From NCBI GenBank assembly GCA_033850885.1, contig JAWWPG010000060.1:1-64000 (forward strand): a stretch of DNA of 64,000 nt. Direction: 5' to 3'. The notes beneath the pieces were generated by a model. It had not been told where the DNA came from. It ran no database searches and was given only the letters and a program-made list of their open reading frames with translations. This stretch comes from JAWWPG01 sp033850885 (lineage in GTDB: Bacteria; Actinomycetota; Actinomycetes; Propionibacteriales; Nocardioidaceae). Of the stretch, positions 49,834 through 57,895 are shown piece after piece. Each line of letters begins with the position of its first letter. Positions within the stretch are counted from its first letter, which is position 1. A program made the translations under genes and the position numbers.

Positions 49834-50916
49834 ATGGCCAGCATTGAGAAGCGGCTACGCAACGGCAAGGTGCGGTGGTACGCCAGGTATCGCGACGCCG
49901 ACGATCAGCAGCGGACCAAGACATTCGACCGGAAGGTCGACGCCGAACGCTTTATGACGACGGTCGCGGCCGACGTGTTGCGCGGCACCTACGTCGCACC
50001 CGACAACGCCAAGATCACCGTCGCGCAATGGTGCGCCACGTGGGCGGATGGCTACGGTACGCGGCGCAGGTCCACGGTGCGGCAGGCTCAGGTCCACCTT
50101 GACCGGATCAAGTCGGGGCTCGGGTCGTTGCCCATCGGTGCCGTGAAACCGTCGCACGTCCGATCGTGGACGGCAGGACTTCGGGATGAGGGTCTGTCGG
50201 ACAGCTACATCTACGTCCTGCACTCGCGATTCGCCCAGGTAATGACCGACGCTGTACAGGATGGGATTATCGCCCGCTCGCCATGCTCCCGGCGAACGTC
50301 GCCCCGCGCCGGGAAGCAGCGGCCCTACGTCGCCACGACCGAGCAGATATGGGCGCTCCACGACGCAATGCCCGAACACCTGCGACCAGCTGTGTCGTTG
50401 GCAGCGTTCGCGGGCCTACGGCTCGCCGAGGTCTGCGGGCTGAGGACGTCGGACGTGGACTTCATGCGAGGTGTCGTGCACCCGGCCGTGCAGTACCCTG
50501 CCGAGCCGTTGAAGACCGAGGTCTCACGGACCCCCATCCCGATTTCCGAGTCGATGACGCTCACGTTGTCGGCCCACGTCGCCGGGTGGCGGGCCGAGAC
50601 GATGCTGACGAACGAGTGGGGTGGCCAACTCACGCCGTGGACCTTGCAGCGGCATTTCAGGACTGCGCGGGCCACAGTGGCGGGCCTACCGGAGGGTTTT
50701 CGTTTCCACGATCTCCGGCACTTTTTCGCCAGCCTGCTCATCTCCAGCGGCGACGACGTCAAGATCGTGCAGGCGCGGCTCAGGCACGCCAGCGCCAAGA
50801 CGACCTTGGACTGCTACGCCCACCTGTGGCCCGACACTGACCAGTCGACTCGAGAGGCCGTTGAGGCGTTGTTCGCCGCCAGACGGGCGCCGAAGCGAGC
50901 GGCCAACAGAGATTGA
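49834..50916 (+). CDS. tyrosine-type site-specific integrase
   Basis: A 360-residue phage-type integrase. It has an AP2-like arm-binding start (MASIEKRLRNGKVRWYARYRDADDQQRTKTFDRKVDAERF), a core-binding SAM-like domain (about 62-150), and a catalytic domain with Arg196 (AFAGLRLAEV), His292 and Arg295 (FHDLRHFF), His318 (RLRHAS) and Tyr328 (DCYAHL), all present. It would recombine the 28-bp glnA-end site. It reads toward attR, with its stop 139 bases from the repeat, the usual layout. Confidence 0.93.
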   Translation: MASIEKRLRNGKVRWYARYRDADDQQRTKTFDRKVDAERFMTTVAADVLRGTYVAPDNAKITVAQWCATWADGYGTRRRSTVRQAQVHLDRIKSGLGSLPIGAVKPSHVRSWTAGLRDEGLSDSYIYVLHSRFAQVMTDAVQDGIIARSPCSRRTSPRAGKQRPYVATTEQIWALHDAMPEHLRPAVSLAAFAGLRLAEVCGLRTSDVDFMRGVVHPAVQYPAEPLKTEVSRTPIPISESMTLTLSAHVAGWRAETMLTNEWGGQLTPWTLQRHFRTARATVAGLPEGFRFHDLRHFFASLLISSGDDVKIVQARLRHASAKTTLDCYAHLWPDTDQSTREAVEALFAARRAPKRAANRD

Positions 50917-50928
50917 GCGCCTGCCCAA

Positions 50929-50967
50929 GACATCGCCCCCCGGTCGGGAAGTCCGGGGGGCGATGTC
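50929..50967. terminator. terminator after the integrase gene
   Basis: GACATCGCCCCCCGG (50929-50943) and CCGGGGGGCGATGTC (50953-50967) form a 15-bp perfect stem with a 9-base loop. It is symmetrical and probably works both ways, ending int on the plus strand and glnA on the minus strand. Confidence 0.75.
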
Positions 50968-50988
50968 GTGTGCTGAGCCCACTCTCTC

Positions 50989-51006
50989 GTGTACCCGTTG
51001 TGTACC
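50989..51006 (+). promoter_or_regulatory. possible integrase arm-type site (right)
   Basis: GTGTACCCGTTGTGTACC, two copies of GTGTACC, 49 bases from attR and nearly identical to 28021-28038 near attL. Confidence 0.5.
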
Positions 51007-51054
51007 GGCTGCGCGAGCGGTCCACAAAAGGCCAGGTCAGAGCGCTGGTGCGCG

Positions 51055-51082
51055 TTAGATGTCGTAGTACAGCTCGAACTCG
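51055..51082. repeat. attR: direct repeat overlapping the glnA stop
   Basis: Identical to 27879-27906 over 28 bases. It is the native 3' end of glnA on the minus strand, so the insertion leaves the coding sequence whole. Flanks differ completely on both sides of the repeat. Confidence 0.88.
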
Positions 51083-52479
51083 TGGGGGTGGGGACGCATC
51101 GCCATCGGCTGCACCTCGTTGACCCGCTTGTAGTCGATCCACGTCTCGATCAGGTCGGGGGTGAAGACACCTCCCTCGAGGAGGTAGTCGTGGTCGGCCT
51201 CGAGGGTGTCCAGCACCTCGGTCAGCGTCGCCGGGACGGTGGCCAGGCCCTCGTGCTCCTCCGGCGGCAGCTCGTAGAGGTCCTTGTCGATCGGCGCGGC
51301 CGGCTCGATCTTGTTCTTGATGCCGTCGATGCCCGCCAGCAGCATGGCTGAGAACGCGAGGTAGGGATTGGCCGACGGGTCGGGGCAGCGGAACTCGATC
51401 CGCTTGGCGGCCGGGTTGGACCCGGTGATGGGGATCCGGATGCACGCCGAGCGGTTGCGCTGGCTGTAGACGAGGTTCACCGGAGCCTCGAACCCAGGCA
51501 CCAGACGGTGGTACGAGTTCACCGTCGGGTTCGTGAAGGCGAGCAGCGACGGCGCGTGCGACAGCAGCCCTCCGATGTAGTAGCGCCCCGTGTCGGAGAG
51601 ACCGGCATAGCCGGACTCGTCGTAGAACAACGGTTCACCACCGGCGCGCAGCGACTGGTGACAGTGCATCCCCGACCCGTTGTCCCCGAAGATCGGCTTC
51701 GGCATGAAGGTGGCCGTCTTGCCGTTGCGCCAGGCGACGTTCTTCACGATGTACTTGAACTTCATGACGTTGTCGGCCGTGGCGAGCAGCTCGTCGTACC
51801 GGAAGTTGATCTCGGCCTGGCCGGCGGTACCGACCTCGTGGTGCTGCCGCTCGACCACCAAGCCTGCCGCCTCCAGCTCGGTCGAGATCTCCGCGCGGAT
51901 GTCGGCGAAGTGGTCGACCGGCGGGACGGGGAAGTAGCCCCCCTTGTACTTGACCTTGTACCCGCGGTTGCCGCCTACCTCCTCGCGTCCGGTGTTCCAG
52001 GCTCCCGCGACGGAGTCGATCGAGTAGAAGCTCGTGTTCTGCTTGGTCTCGAAACGCACATCGTCGAAGATGTAGAACTCCGCCTCGGGCGCGAAGAACG
52101 CCTGGTCTCCGATGCCGGTGCTGGCGAGATACGCCTGCGCCTTCTTCGCGATGTTGCGCGGGTCCCGGCTGTATGCCTCCTTCGTCAACGGGTCGTGGAT
52201 GAAGAAGTTGATGACGAGCGTCTTGTGCGCCCGGAAAGGGTCGAGGTACGCCGTCGTGGCGTCGGGCAGCAGCGCCATGTCCGACTCGTGGATCGCCTGG
52301 AAGCCGCGGATCGACGACCCGTCGAACATCAGCCCCTCGTCGAACACGTCGGGCCCGAACGAGGAGACCGGCACGGTGAAGTGCTGCATCACCCCTGGGA
52401 GGTCGCAGAATCGCACATCGACGAACTCGACGCCCTCATTCTCGACGTAGGCGAGCAACTCCTCGCGGTCCGCGAACAT
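51055..52479 (-). CDS. glnA: type I glutamine synthetase
   Basis: The main ammonia-assimilating enzyme: 474 residues, a dodecamer that makes glutamine from glutamate, NH3 and ATP. It has FDGSSIRGF, the metal-binding EAEFYIFDD, the NPTVNSYHRLVPGFEAPVNLVYSQRNRSACIRIP segment and the regulatory Tyr in DKDLYELPPEE, which GlnE (15363-18302) can adenylylate. ATG 52479 with GAGGAGGACAG upstream; the ORF to 52662 is non-coding. Two GlnR boxes lie upstream. The last nine codons form the att site of the mobile element. Confidence 0.97.
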   Translation of the reverse strand: MFADREELLAYVENEGVEFVDVRFCDLPGVMQHFTVPVSSFGPDVFDEGLMFDGSSIRGFQAIHESDMALLPDATTAYLDPFRAHKTLVINFFIHDPLTKEAYSRDPRNIAKKAQAYLASTGIGDQAFFAPEAEFYIFDDVRFETKQNTSFYSIDSVAGAWNTGREEVGGNRGYKVKYKGGYFPVPPVDHFADIRAEISTELEAAGLVVERQHHEVGTAGQAEINFRYDELLATADNVMKFKYIVKNVAWRNGKTATFMPKPIFGDNGSGMHCHQSLRAGGEPLFYDESGYAGLSDTGRYYIGGLLSHAPSLLAFTNPTVNSYHRLVPGFEAPVNLVYSQRNRSACIRIPITGSNPAAKRIEFRCPDPSANPYLAFSAMLLAGIDGIKNKIEPAAPIDKDLYELPPEEHEGLATVPATLTEVLDTLEADHDYLLEGGVFTPDLIETWIDYKRVNEVQPMAMRPHPHEFELYYDI

Positions 52480-52548
52480 CTGTCCTCCTCGTGGCCGGCC
52501 GTTCTGACCGTCCGTCGTCAGTTGATCCGGCCACCCTAGGTTGCCTCG

Positions 52549-52586
52549 GTTTCCCCGCCGTGTCCTGGGTGTTTCCGCCGTGTTAC
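52549..52586 (-). promoter_or_regulatory. paired GlnR boxes upstream of glnA
   Basis: On the minus strand GTAAC-N6-GAAAC (52571-52586) is followed 22 bp later by GACAC-N6-GAAAC (52549-52564). This matches the a/b-site pair of the actinobacterial nitrogen regulator GlnR (gTnAC-n6-GaAAC). glnA starts 70 bases downstream; the divergent RDD gene starts 10 bases on the other side. Confidence 0.8.
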
Positions 52587-52595
52587 GTTGCCGCC

Positions 52596-53036
52596 GTGAC
52601 AGCCCCGTCCGGTCGCGAGGCCGTCGAGCAGAGCTGGCCAGGCCAGCGTCTCGGACTCCCATCGGCTGGCCCGGGTGCCGTCGCCGGCTGGGGCCGACGC
52701 ATCGTGGCGATCGTCATCGACTGGATGCTGTCGACGCTCGCGGCCAGCGCTTTCACCGGCCGCAGTGTGCTGACCCCGGCCGAAGGGGTGGATCGTTGGC
52801 TGCCGCTCGCGATCTTCGCCGCGGAGGTCTACGTGCTGACCGTCACGCTCGGCGGCTCGGCCGGCCAGCTTGTGATGCGGATCCATGTTCAACGGCTCGG
52901 GGGAGGCCGCCTCGACCCGGTCCGGACGCTCCTCCGCACGCTGCTCACCCTTCTGGTGATCCCGGCGGTCGTCTACAACCGCGACCAACGTGGCCTGCAT
53001 GACCTGGCGGCCGACTCGGTCGTCGTAAGGCGCTAG
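52596..53036 (+). CDS. RDD-family membrane protein
   Basis: A 146-residue membrane protein. The RDD domain shows GWGRRIVAIVIDWMLSTLAASAF (with the R..D pattern), two further helices (PLAIFAAEVYVLTVTLGGSAGQLVMRIHV and LLRTLLTLLVIPAVVY) and the end NRDQRGLHDLAADSVVV. Function is unknown; some RDD proteins are Na+(K+)/H+ antiporter-like. An RDD gene next to glnA is conserved in actinobacteria. The start GTG 52596 has no ribosome site and may be leaderless. Overlaps the DUF1365 stop by 4 bases (convergent). Confidence 0.85.
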   Translation: MTAPSGREAVEQSWPGQRLGLPSAGPGAVAGWGRRIVAIVIDWMLSTLAASAFTGRSVLTPAEGVDRWLPLAIFAAEVYVLTVTLGGSAGQLVMRIHVQRLGGGRLDPVRTLLRTLLTLLVIPAVVYNRDQRGLHDLAADSVVVRR

Positions 53037-53827
53037 TCTGCCGGGCGGCGGACGACGGGCAGTCGGCGCAGCCACAGCCACACCCCCTGCGCTCTGATCA
53101 ACCCGGCGACCCGCTGCGGCATCAGCGGCTGGCAAAGGGCGCTGACCAGCAGCCGAGCTGGAGTCAGTGGAACGGTGGTGCCGGTGAAGCTGGCCGTGAA
53201 GACGACCTGGGCGTGCTGGCAAAGGGTGACGAAGGCTCCGACTCGCTCCCCGTCGAGCGTGAACCTGAGCTGGTAGTCACCGAAGACGCCGAAGAAGGGC
53301 GAGACGTAGAAGGCCTTGTCGGCCTGACCCCGACCCCGGTCGTCGAGCTCGACGACATAGCCGTGCCGCCCGCCATACGTGTTGTGGACCTCCGCGACGA
53401 CGCCTTCGAGCGCGCCGTCCAGCGCGAAGCACCAGAAGACGCTGAGCGGGTCGAAGACGTATCCGAGGGAGCGTGCGTTGGTGAGCATCAGGATGCGGTG
53501 CGCCGACCACGAGACGCCCTGGGCGGCAAGGAAGCTGCGGACGTTCGTGCCCAGGTCGTCGGTGTGCGGGTCGAGATGGTCGCGCGCCCGCACGGATCCC
53601 AGCCAGCGCAAGCCGCGGGGCGCGACATCCAGGTCGTCGACATCGACGAGCCACTGGTGGGCGCGATAGCGGAAGCGGTGCCGGACAGGTGACAGCCGGG
53701 CATGCTTCACCACGCCGCGCACCAGTGCCGGGACCCGGGGCGGAGCGGGCCGTGCCCGGGTCCCGGCGGTCGAGGAGCGGATCGACTCGGACTGGGTGCT
53801 CGACTCAGACGTGGTGGTGGTCACCAC
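53033..53827 (-). CDS. DUF1365 family protein
   Basis: A 264-residue DUF1365 protein. Features are VVKHARLSPVRHRFRYRAHQWLVDVDDLD, ARSLGYVFDPLSVFWCF, VVAEVHNTYGGRHGYV, KAFYVSPFFGVFGDYQLRF. DUF1365 usually stands next to an FAD amine oxidase-like protein and a cyclopropane fatty acid synthase-like methyltransferase, as here, and is thought to take part in modifying unsaturated acyl chains. The first 7 bases overlap the 3' end of the amine oxidase gene, so they are coupled. The exact reaction is not known. Confidence 0.88.
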   Translation of the reverse strand: MVTTTTSESSTQSESIRSSTAGTRARPAPPRVPALVRGVVKHARLSPVRHRFRYRAHQWLVDVDDLDVAPRGLRWLGSVRARDHLDPHTDDLGTNVRSFLAAQGVSWSAHRILMLTNARSLGYVFDPLSVFWCFALDGALEGVVAEVHNTYGGRHGYVVELDDRGRGQADKAFYVSPFFGVFGDYQLRFTLDGERVGAFVTLCQHAQVVFTASFTGTTVPLTPARLLVSALCQPLMPQRVAGLIRAQGVWLWLRRLPVVRRPAD

Positions 53828-55110
53828 TCGACCCCGAAGTGCCTAGCCGCCGCCACCCCAGCTCGGCAGCCGTCCTCGTGGAAACCCCAGCCGTGGTAGG
53901 CGCCGGCGAACGCGACCTGGGCCGAGTTGAGCTTGGCCAGGCGCCGCTGGGCTCGGCGCGCCTGCGCCGTGTAGACCGGATGGGTGTACGACATCTCCGC
54001 GATCATCTGCTCCGGCGGTCGGTCCCGGTCGGGGTTGAGCGTGACGACCAGCGGTGAGCGCTCATCGAGATGCTGCAGGCGGTTCATCCAGTAGCTGGCC
54101 TGCACGCGCTCGTCGCGGGTCTCGCATGCGCCCATCCGGTAGTTCCAGGCGCCGCGGGCCGCCCGGCTGGCCGGCAGGACCGAGTCGTCCCGATGCAGCA
54201 CGACGGTGTTGGAGGAGTAGCCGAACGCTCCCAGCACCTCCTTCTCGTCGGCCGTGGCATCAGCCAGCATCCCGAGGGCGATGTCCGCATGAGTCGCGAC
54301 CACGACTGCGTCGAAGGTGCCGAGCTCGCCTGCCGGTCCGGAGAGCGTCACTCCCTCGTCGTGTCTCGTCACGGCGGTCACCGGCGTCCGGGTCGCGACA
54401 TCGTCCAGCGTCGCGAGGATCCGGTCGACGTACGACGACGAGCCCCCCTCGACGACGTACCACTGTGGCGCGCCCTTCAGGCGCAGGAAGCCGTGGTTGC
54501 GCAGGAACGCGAACAGGTAGCCCGCCGGGTACCGCAGCGCGTCGTCATGGCCGCTCGACCAGACACACGAGACCACCGGCACTGCATAGTGGTTGACGAA
54601 GTCGGTCCCGAACCCATGCCGGGACAGGAACTCCCCATATGTCTCCGAGTCGTCGACGTCGTCGGCCAGGTGGCGGAGAGCCAGCCGCTGGAAGCGCCGC
54701 ACGCCGTACAAGAGACGCCAGAACCGCGGGTCGACGAGCCGGCGATGCTGCGCGAACACGCCGCCGAGCCCGCGGCCCCCCACGAACTGCAGGCCGCATC
54801 CGTCGCAGCGGATCGCCATGCTCATCTCGGTCGGTCGAAGGGCTACGCCCAGCTCGTCGAAGAGTCTCAGCACGGTCGGGTAGGTCTGGTTGTTGCAGAC
54901 GATGAAGCCCGAGTCGACGTCGGCCGAGGACCCGTCGTCGAGCGTGGTGTGGTGGGTGTGGACATGGCCGCCGATCCGGTCGGCCGACTCGAACAGCGTG
55001 ACCTGCGCGGTCCTGGTGAGCAGGTACGCCGCCGTGAGCCCGGATACGCCGGACCCGATGACGGCCATCCGGCGACGTCCTGGGTCGTTGCCGTCACCCG
55101 CCGCTCTCAT
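53821..55110 (-). CDS. FAD-dependent amine oxidase-like oxidoreductase
   Basis: About 429 residues. The dinucleotide-binding start AVIGSGVSGLTAAYLLTRTAQVTLFESADRIGGHVHT, then DVDSGFIVCNNQTYPTVLRLFDELGV and the C-terminal FAGAYHGWGFHEDGCRAGVAAA. This is the usual partner of DUF1365 and CFA-synthase genes; together they may desaturate or modify methylated/cyclopropane fatty acids (compare furan fatty acid systems). The start is ATG 55110 (MRAAGDGNDPGRRRMAVIGSG) or upstream at 55137. It lies between the conserved glnA-RDD block and DUF4191. Confidence 0.85.
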   Translation of the reverse strand: MRAAGDGNDPGRRRMAVIGSGVSGLTAAYLLTRTAQVTLFESADRIGGHVHTHHTTLDDGSSADVDSGFIVCNNQTYPTVLRLFDELGVALRPTEMSMAIRCDGCGLQFVGGRGLGGVFAQHRRLVDPRFWRLLYGVRRFQRLALRHLADDVDDSETYGEFLSRHGFGTDFVNHYAVPVVSCVWSSGHDDALRYPAGYLFAFLRNHGFLRLKGAPQWYVVEGGSSSYVDRILATLDDVATRTPVTAVTRHDEGVTLSGPAGELGTFDAVVVATHADIALGMLADATADEKEVLGAFGYSSNTVVLHRDDSVLPASRAARGAWNYRMGACETRDERVQASYWMNRLQHLDERSPLVVTLNPDRDRPPEQMIAEMSYTHPVYTAQARRAQRRLAKLNSAQVAFAGAYHGWGFHEDGCRAGVAAARHFGVEW

Positions 55111-55163
55111 GTCTTCGATTCGGCGCCGGGGGAGCACCGGATTGAGCTTTGGCCGGGAACGGG

Positions 55164-55901
55164 TCAGCGTCCGCGCATCGACCCACGCATGGACGCGCGC
55201 GCCTGCTTCGAGCTCGTGGGCATCGGACCCTTGGGGATGGGGACCTGCGGCCGCATCGCGTCAAGCGCCCGCAGCCGCTGCATGACGTCGGTGATGTCGG
55301 CCGGCGCGATGTTGCGGGGAAGCTTCTGGATGTGCTTGGCGAGTGCCCTGACCTCGATCGTGCCGTCGTCACCGTCACCCACCGCGATGTCGTAGATCGG
55401 CACGTCACCGACGACGCGCGCGTGCTTCTTCTTCTCCACCGAGAGCAGGTTGCGGACACGGGCCACGTTGCCCTCGCCGACGAGGATCACCCCGGGACGG
55501 CCGACCACACGGTGCACCAGGTCCTGGTTCTTGGTGACGGCCACGGCCTGTTGGACCTGCCATCCCTTGCGCAGGATTCCGAGCGCAGCACCTGCGGCCC
55601 CGGGCCGGCCCTCCACCTCGGCGTACGCCGCGCGCTCGGCTCGCCGCCCGAACACGACCACCCAGGCCAGCGCTCCCGCGGGGATGCCCACGACCACGCC
55701 GGCGTAAGGGTTCCAGAGCGAGACCAGCCCACCGAGCACGATCGCGACTCCGAGGAACCAGGCGAGGCAGATGATACCGACCCGCTTGTCCCGTTCCCGG
55801 GTCATCTTGTAGGCAGCGATGAGGCGGCGAATGCCGCCCTGCTTCTTGGTGCTCTTGTCCGTGGCGCCCTTGGCGGCTGAGCCCTTGTCCTTGCGTGCCA
55901 T
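55164..55901 (-). CDS. DUF4191 membrane protein
   Basis: A 245-residue actinobacterial DUF4191 protein. A basic, Lys-rich start (MARKDKGSAAKGATDKSTKKQGG) is followed by two membrane helices (IICLAWFLGVAIVLGGLVSLW and AGVVVGIPAGALAWVVVF), then a soluble domain (VEKKKHARVVGDVPIYDIAVGDGDDGTIEVRALAKHIQKLPRNIAPADITDVMQRLRAL). Its place between lipA and glnA is conserved in Mycobacterium and Streptomyces. Function unknown. Confidence 0.9.
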   Translation of the reverse strand: MARKDKGSAAKGATDKSTKKQGGIRRLIAAYKMTRERDKRVGIICLAWFLGVAIVLGGLVSLWNPYAGVVVGIPAGALAWVVVFGRRAERAAYAEVEGRPGAAGAALGILRKGWQVQQAVAVTKNQDLVHRVVGRPGVILVGEGNVARVRNLLSVEKKKHARVVGDVPIYDIAVGDGDDGTIEVRALAKHIQKLPRNIAPADITDVMQRLRALDAMRPQVPIPKGPMPTSSKQARASMRGSMRGR

Positions 55902-55929
55902 CGTCGTACCGCTTTCTGCGTCGTCTGAG

Positions 55930-56880
55930 TCAGGAGGAGGTGGTGGCGTCTACGGGCACCCGCCGCGAGTCGAGCGCCTGCTGGTAGAGACGTCCTGCGC
56001 GGTACGACGACCGCACGAGCGGACCGCTCATGACGCCGGCGAAGCCGAGCCTGACCGCTTCTTCTTGCAGCTCGACGAACTCCTCAGGCTTGACCCAGCG
56101 GTCGATCGGGTGGTGGCGCGCCGACGGTCGGAGGTACTGGGTGATCGTGAGCAGCTCGGTGCCGACGGAGCGCAGGTCCTGCATCGCGCCTGAGACTTCC
56201 TCGCGGGTCTCGCCCATGCCCAGGATCAGGTTCGACTTCGTGACCAGCCCGACCTGTCGGGCCATGGCAATCACCTCGAGGGAGCGCTCGTAGCGGAACC
56301 CCGGCCGGATCCGGCGGAAGATCCGCGGGACCGTCTCGATGTTGTGCGCGAAGACCTCGGGGGCGGCCTCGAACAGCTGGCCGAGATGGTTGGCGTTGCC
56401 GCTGAAGTCCGGCGCCAGCATCTCGACACCGACGCCCGGGTTGAGCTCGTGGATCTTGCGGATCGTCTCGGCGTACAGCCAAGCGCCCTCGTCCGGCAGG
56501 TCGTCGCGGCAGACCCCGGTGACGGTCGCGTAGCGGAGCCGCATCTGGCTTACGCTCCTGGCGACCCGCATCGGCTCCTCGCGGTCGAGGTCGGCGGGCT
56601 TGCCGGTGTCGATCTGGCAGAAGTCGCAGCGCCGGGTGCATTGGTCACCCCCAATCAGGAAGGTCGCCTCACGGTCTTCCCAGCACTCGAAGATGTTGGG
56701 ACAGCCCGCTTCCTGGCAGACCGTGTGCAGACCCTCGCGTCGGACGAGCGCCTGGAGCTGTTTGTACTCGGGTCCCATCTTGGCCCGGGTCTTGATCCAG
56801 GCGGGTTTGCGCTCGATGGGAGTCTCCGCGTTGCGCACCTCGAGGCGCAGCATTCTCCGTCCGTCCGCTGCAATCGTCAC
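55930..56880 (-). CDS. lipA: lipoyl synthase
   Basis: A 316-residue radical-SAM enzyme that inserts two sulfurs into octanoyl groups on E2 and GcvH proteins. Two Fe-S cluster motifs are visible: CQEAGCPNIFECW (auxiliary cluster) and CTRRCDFCQID (radical-SAM cluster). The RSSY motif near the C-terminus (LVRSSYRAG) provides the conserved Ser ligand. The start is GTG 56880 (MTIAADGRRMLRLEVRN) as in related proteins; the ORF reaches 56922. Works after LipB on substrates such as SucB (60870-62852). Confidence 0.96.
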   Translation of the reverse strand: MTIAADGRRMLRLEVRNAETPIERKPAWIKTRAKMGPEYKQLQALVRREGLHTVCQEAGCPNIFECWEDREATFLIGGDQCTRRCDFCQIDTGKPADLDREEPMRVARSVSQMRLRYATVTGVCRDDLPDEGAWLYAETIRKIHELNPGVGVEMLAPDFSGNANHLGQLFEAAPEVFAHNIETVPRIFRRIRPGFRYERSLEVIAMARQVGLVTKSNLILGMGETREEVSGAMQDLRSVGTELLTITQYLRPSARHHPIDRWVKPEEFVELQEEAVRLGFAGVMSGPLVRSSYRAGRLYQQALDSRRVPVDATTSS

Positions 56881-56975
56881 GCTGGCCAGCCTACGCTGAC
56901 CGGCGGGTGTCGGAATCTGCATGTGTCCGAGCTCGGGCCCCCCGGTCCAAATTCACAATGGTCTCCAAATTCACA

Positions 56976-57037
56976 ATGGTAAGGAACGCACCTGCGCACT
57001 TGAATCGATTCAAGAGAGTCGGTGCGTTCCTTACCAT
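56976..57037. repeat. perfect 17-bp inverted repeat with palindromic loop
   Basis: ATGGTAAGGAACGCACC (56976-56992) and its complement (57021-57037) enclose a loop holding the palindrome CTTGAATCGATTCAAG (56999-57014). Just before it, AAATTCACAATGGT occurs twice in tandem (about 56949-56980). It lies after the lipB stop and before lipA, and may be a terminator or a small mobile repeat. Confidence 0.75.
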
Positions 57038-57081
57038 CTTGGTTTGGGATGGTCGGGCGCGGGCGATCGCCAGCTCGGGGT

Positions 57082-57837
57082 TCAGCTGGTCGGCCGCGGA
57101 TGCTCGCCGGCTCGGGGAATGTCAGGGGAGCGGGTGTACGGCGACCAGTCGAGCAGGTCGCGCAGGTGGCGCTCCAGCAGCGGGTCCACCTCTCTCACAG
57201 TGACGGCACGGTCGAGCTCCAGGCTGAGGGTGGTGACACCGGCGTCGGCGATGCCACAGGGGACAATGGCGTCGAAGCCGGACAGGGTGTTGGTGCAGTT
57301 GAGCTCGACGCCGTGCATCGTGACACCGCGCGAGACGCGCACGCCGAGCGCTGCCACCTTCCGCTCGGGCCTGGTCTCGTCGGCGGCCAACCACACGCCG
57401 CTACGGCCCGGCACCCGCCCGGTCGCAAGCCCAAGGTCCGCACACACCCGGATCAGCGCCTCCTCGAGGCGGCGCACGAAGTCCACCACATAGACGTGGG
57501 CCGCCAGCTTGGTGATCGGGTAGGCGACGAGTTGGCCTGGACCGTGCCAGGTGATCTTGCCACCCCGGTCGACCTCGATGACCGGGGTCCCGGCGCTCGG
57601 CCGGTCCTGCGGCTCGGTCCGGCGGCCGGCGGTGAAGACGAAGGGATGCTCGAGGAACAGCACGGTGTCGCCGATCTGGTCGTCCACCCGCTGCGCGTGC
57701 AGGCGTCGCTGCATCTCCCACGCCAGCAGGTACTCGACCGGCCGGTCGCCGTACCCGAGCCGCAGGACTCGCAGGCCGCCGCGGGAGCCGGCCGCATCCA
57801 GGCTCGTCGTCTGCTCGACCGCCGTCACCCTGCCCAC
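57082..57837 (-). CDS. lipB: octanoyl-[ACP]:protein N-octanoyltransferase
   Basis: A 251-residue LipB that moves an octanoyl group from ACP to lipoyl domains, the first step of lipoate synthesis. It has FLEHPFVFTAGRRTE, GGKITWHGPGQLVAYPI, GRSGVWLA, and the catalytic Lys/Cys in RKVAALGVRVSRGVTMHGVELNCTNTLSGF. The N-terminal 20 residues (before LRVLRLGYGD) vary. lipA follows downstream with a hairpin between. Confidence 0.95.
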   Translation of the reverse strand: MGRVTAVEQTTSLDAAGSRGGLRVLRLGYGDRPVEYLLAWEMQRRLHAQRVDDQIGDTVLFLEHPFVFTAGRRTEPQDRPSAGTPVIEVDRGGKITWHGPGQLVAYPITKLAAHVYVVDFVRRLEEALIRVCADLGLATGRVPGRSGVWLAADETRPERKVAALGVRVSRGVTMHGVELNCTNTLSGFDAIVPCGIADAGVTTLSLELDRAVTVREVDPLLERHLRDLLDWSPYTRSPDIPRAGEHPRPTS

Positions 57838-57857
57838 CCTAGCCGCGGTAGGGCGCC

Positions 57858-57879
57858 TGCCGGGCCGAGTGGCCCGGCA
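57858..57879. terminator. terminator-like hairpin after the CFA synthase gene
   Basis: TGCCGGGCC (57858-57866) and GGCCCGGCA (57871-57879) pair perfectly with a 4-base loop, 17 bases beyond the stop of the methyltransferase gene. No U-tract. Confidence 0.5.
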
Positions 57880-57895
57880 CGCGCAGTCGGCCGGC

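Larger units (their letters stand above)
27879..51082. mobile_element. integrated mobilizable element carrying nitrate respiration genes
   Basis: The interval is bounded by a 28-bp perfect direct repeat: 27879-27906 and 51055-51082. The repeat is the last nine codons of glnA including the stop. A tyrosine integrase gene (49834-50916) lies next to the right copy, with an excisionase-like gene and a MobF relaxase before it. The cargo is the nar operon. No replication initiator, coupling protein or secretion genes are seen, so it looks like a mobilizable element (IME) or a decayed ICE rather than a self-transmissible one. Size, counting one repeat copy, is 23,176 bp. Confidence 0.88.

Noticed and set aside
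27879..51082. Prophage
   Set aside because: No capsid, terminase, portal or lysis genes; the backbone has a relaxase instead, which fits a mobilizable element.
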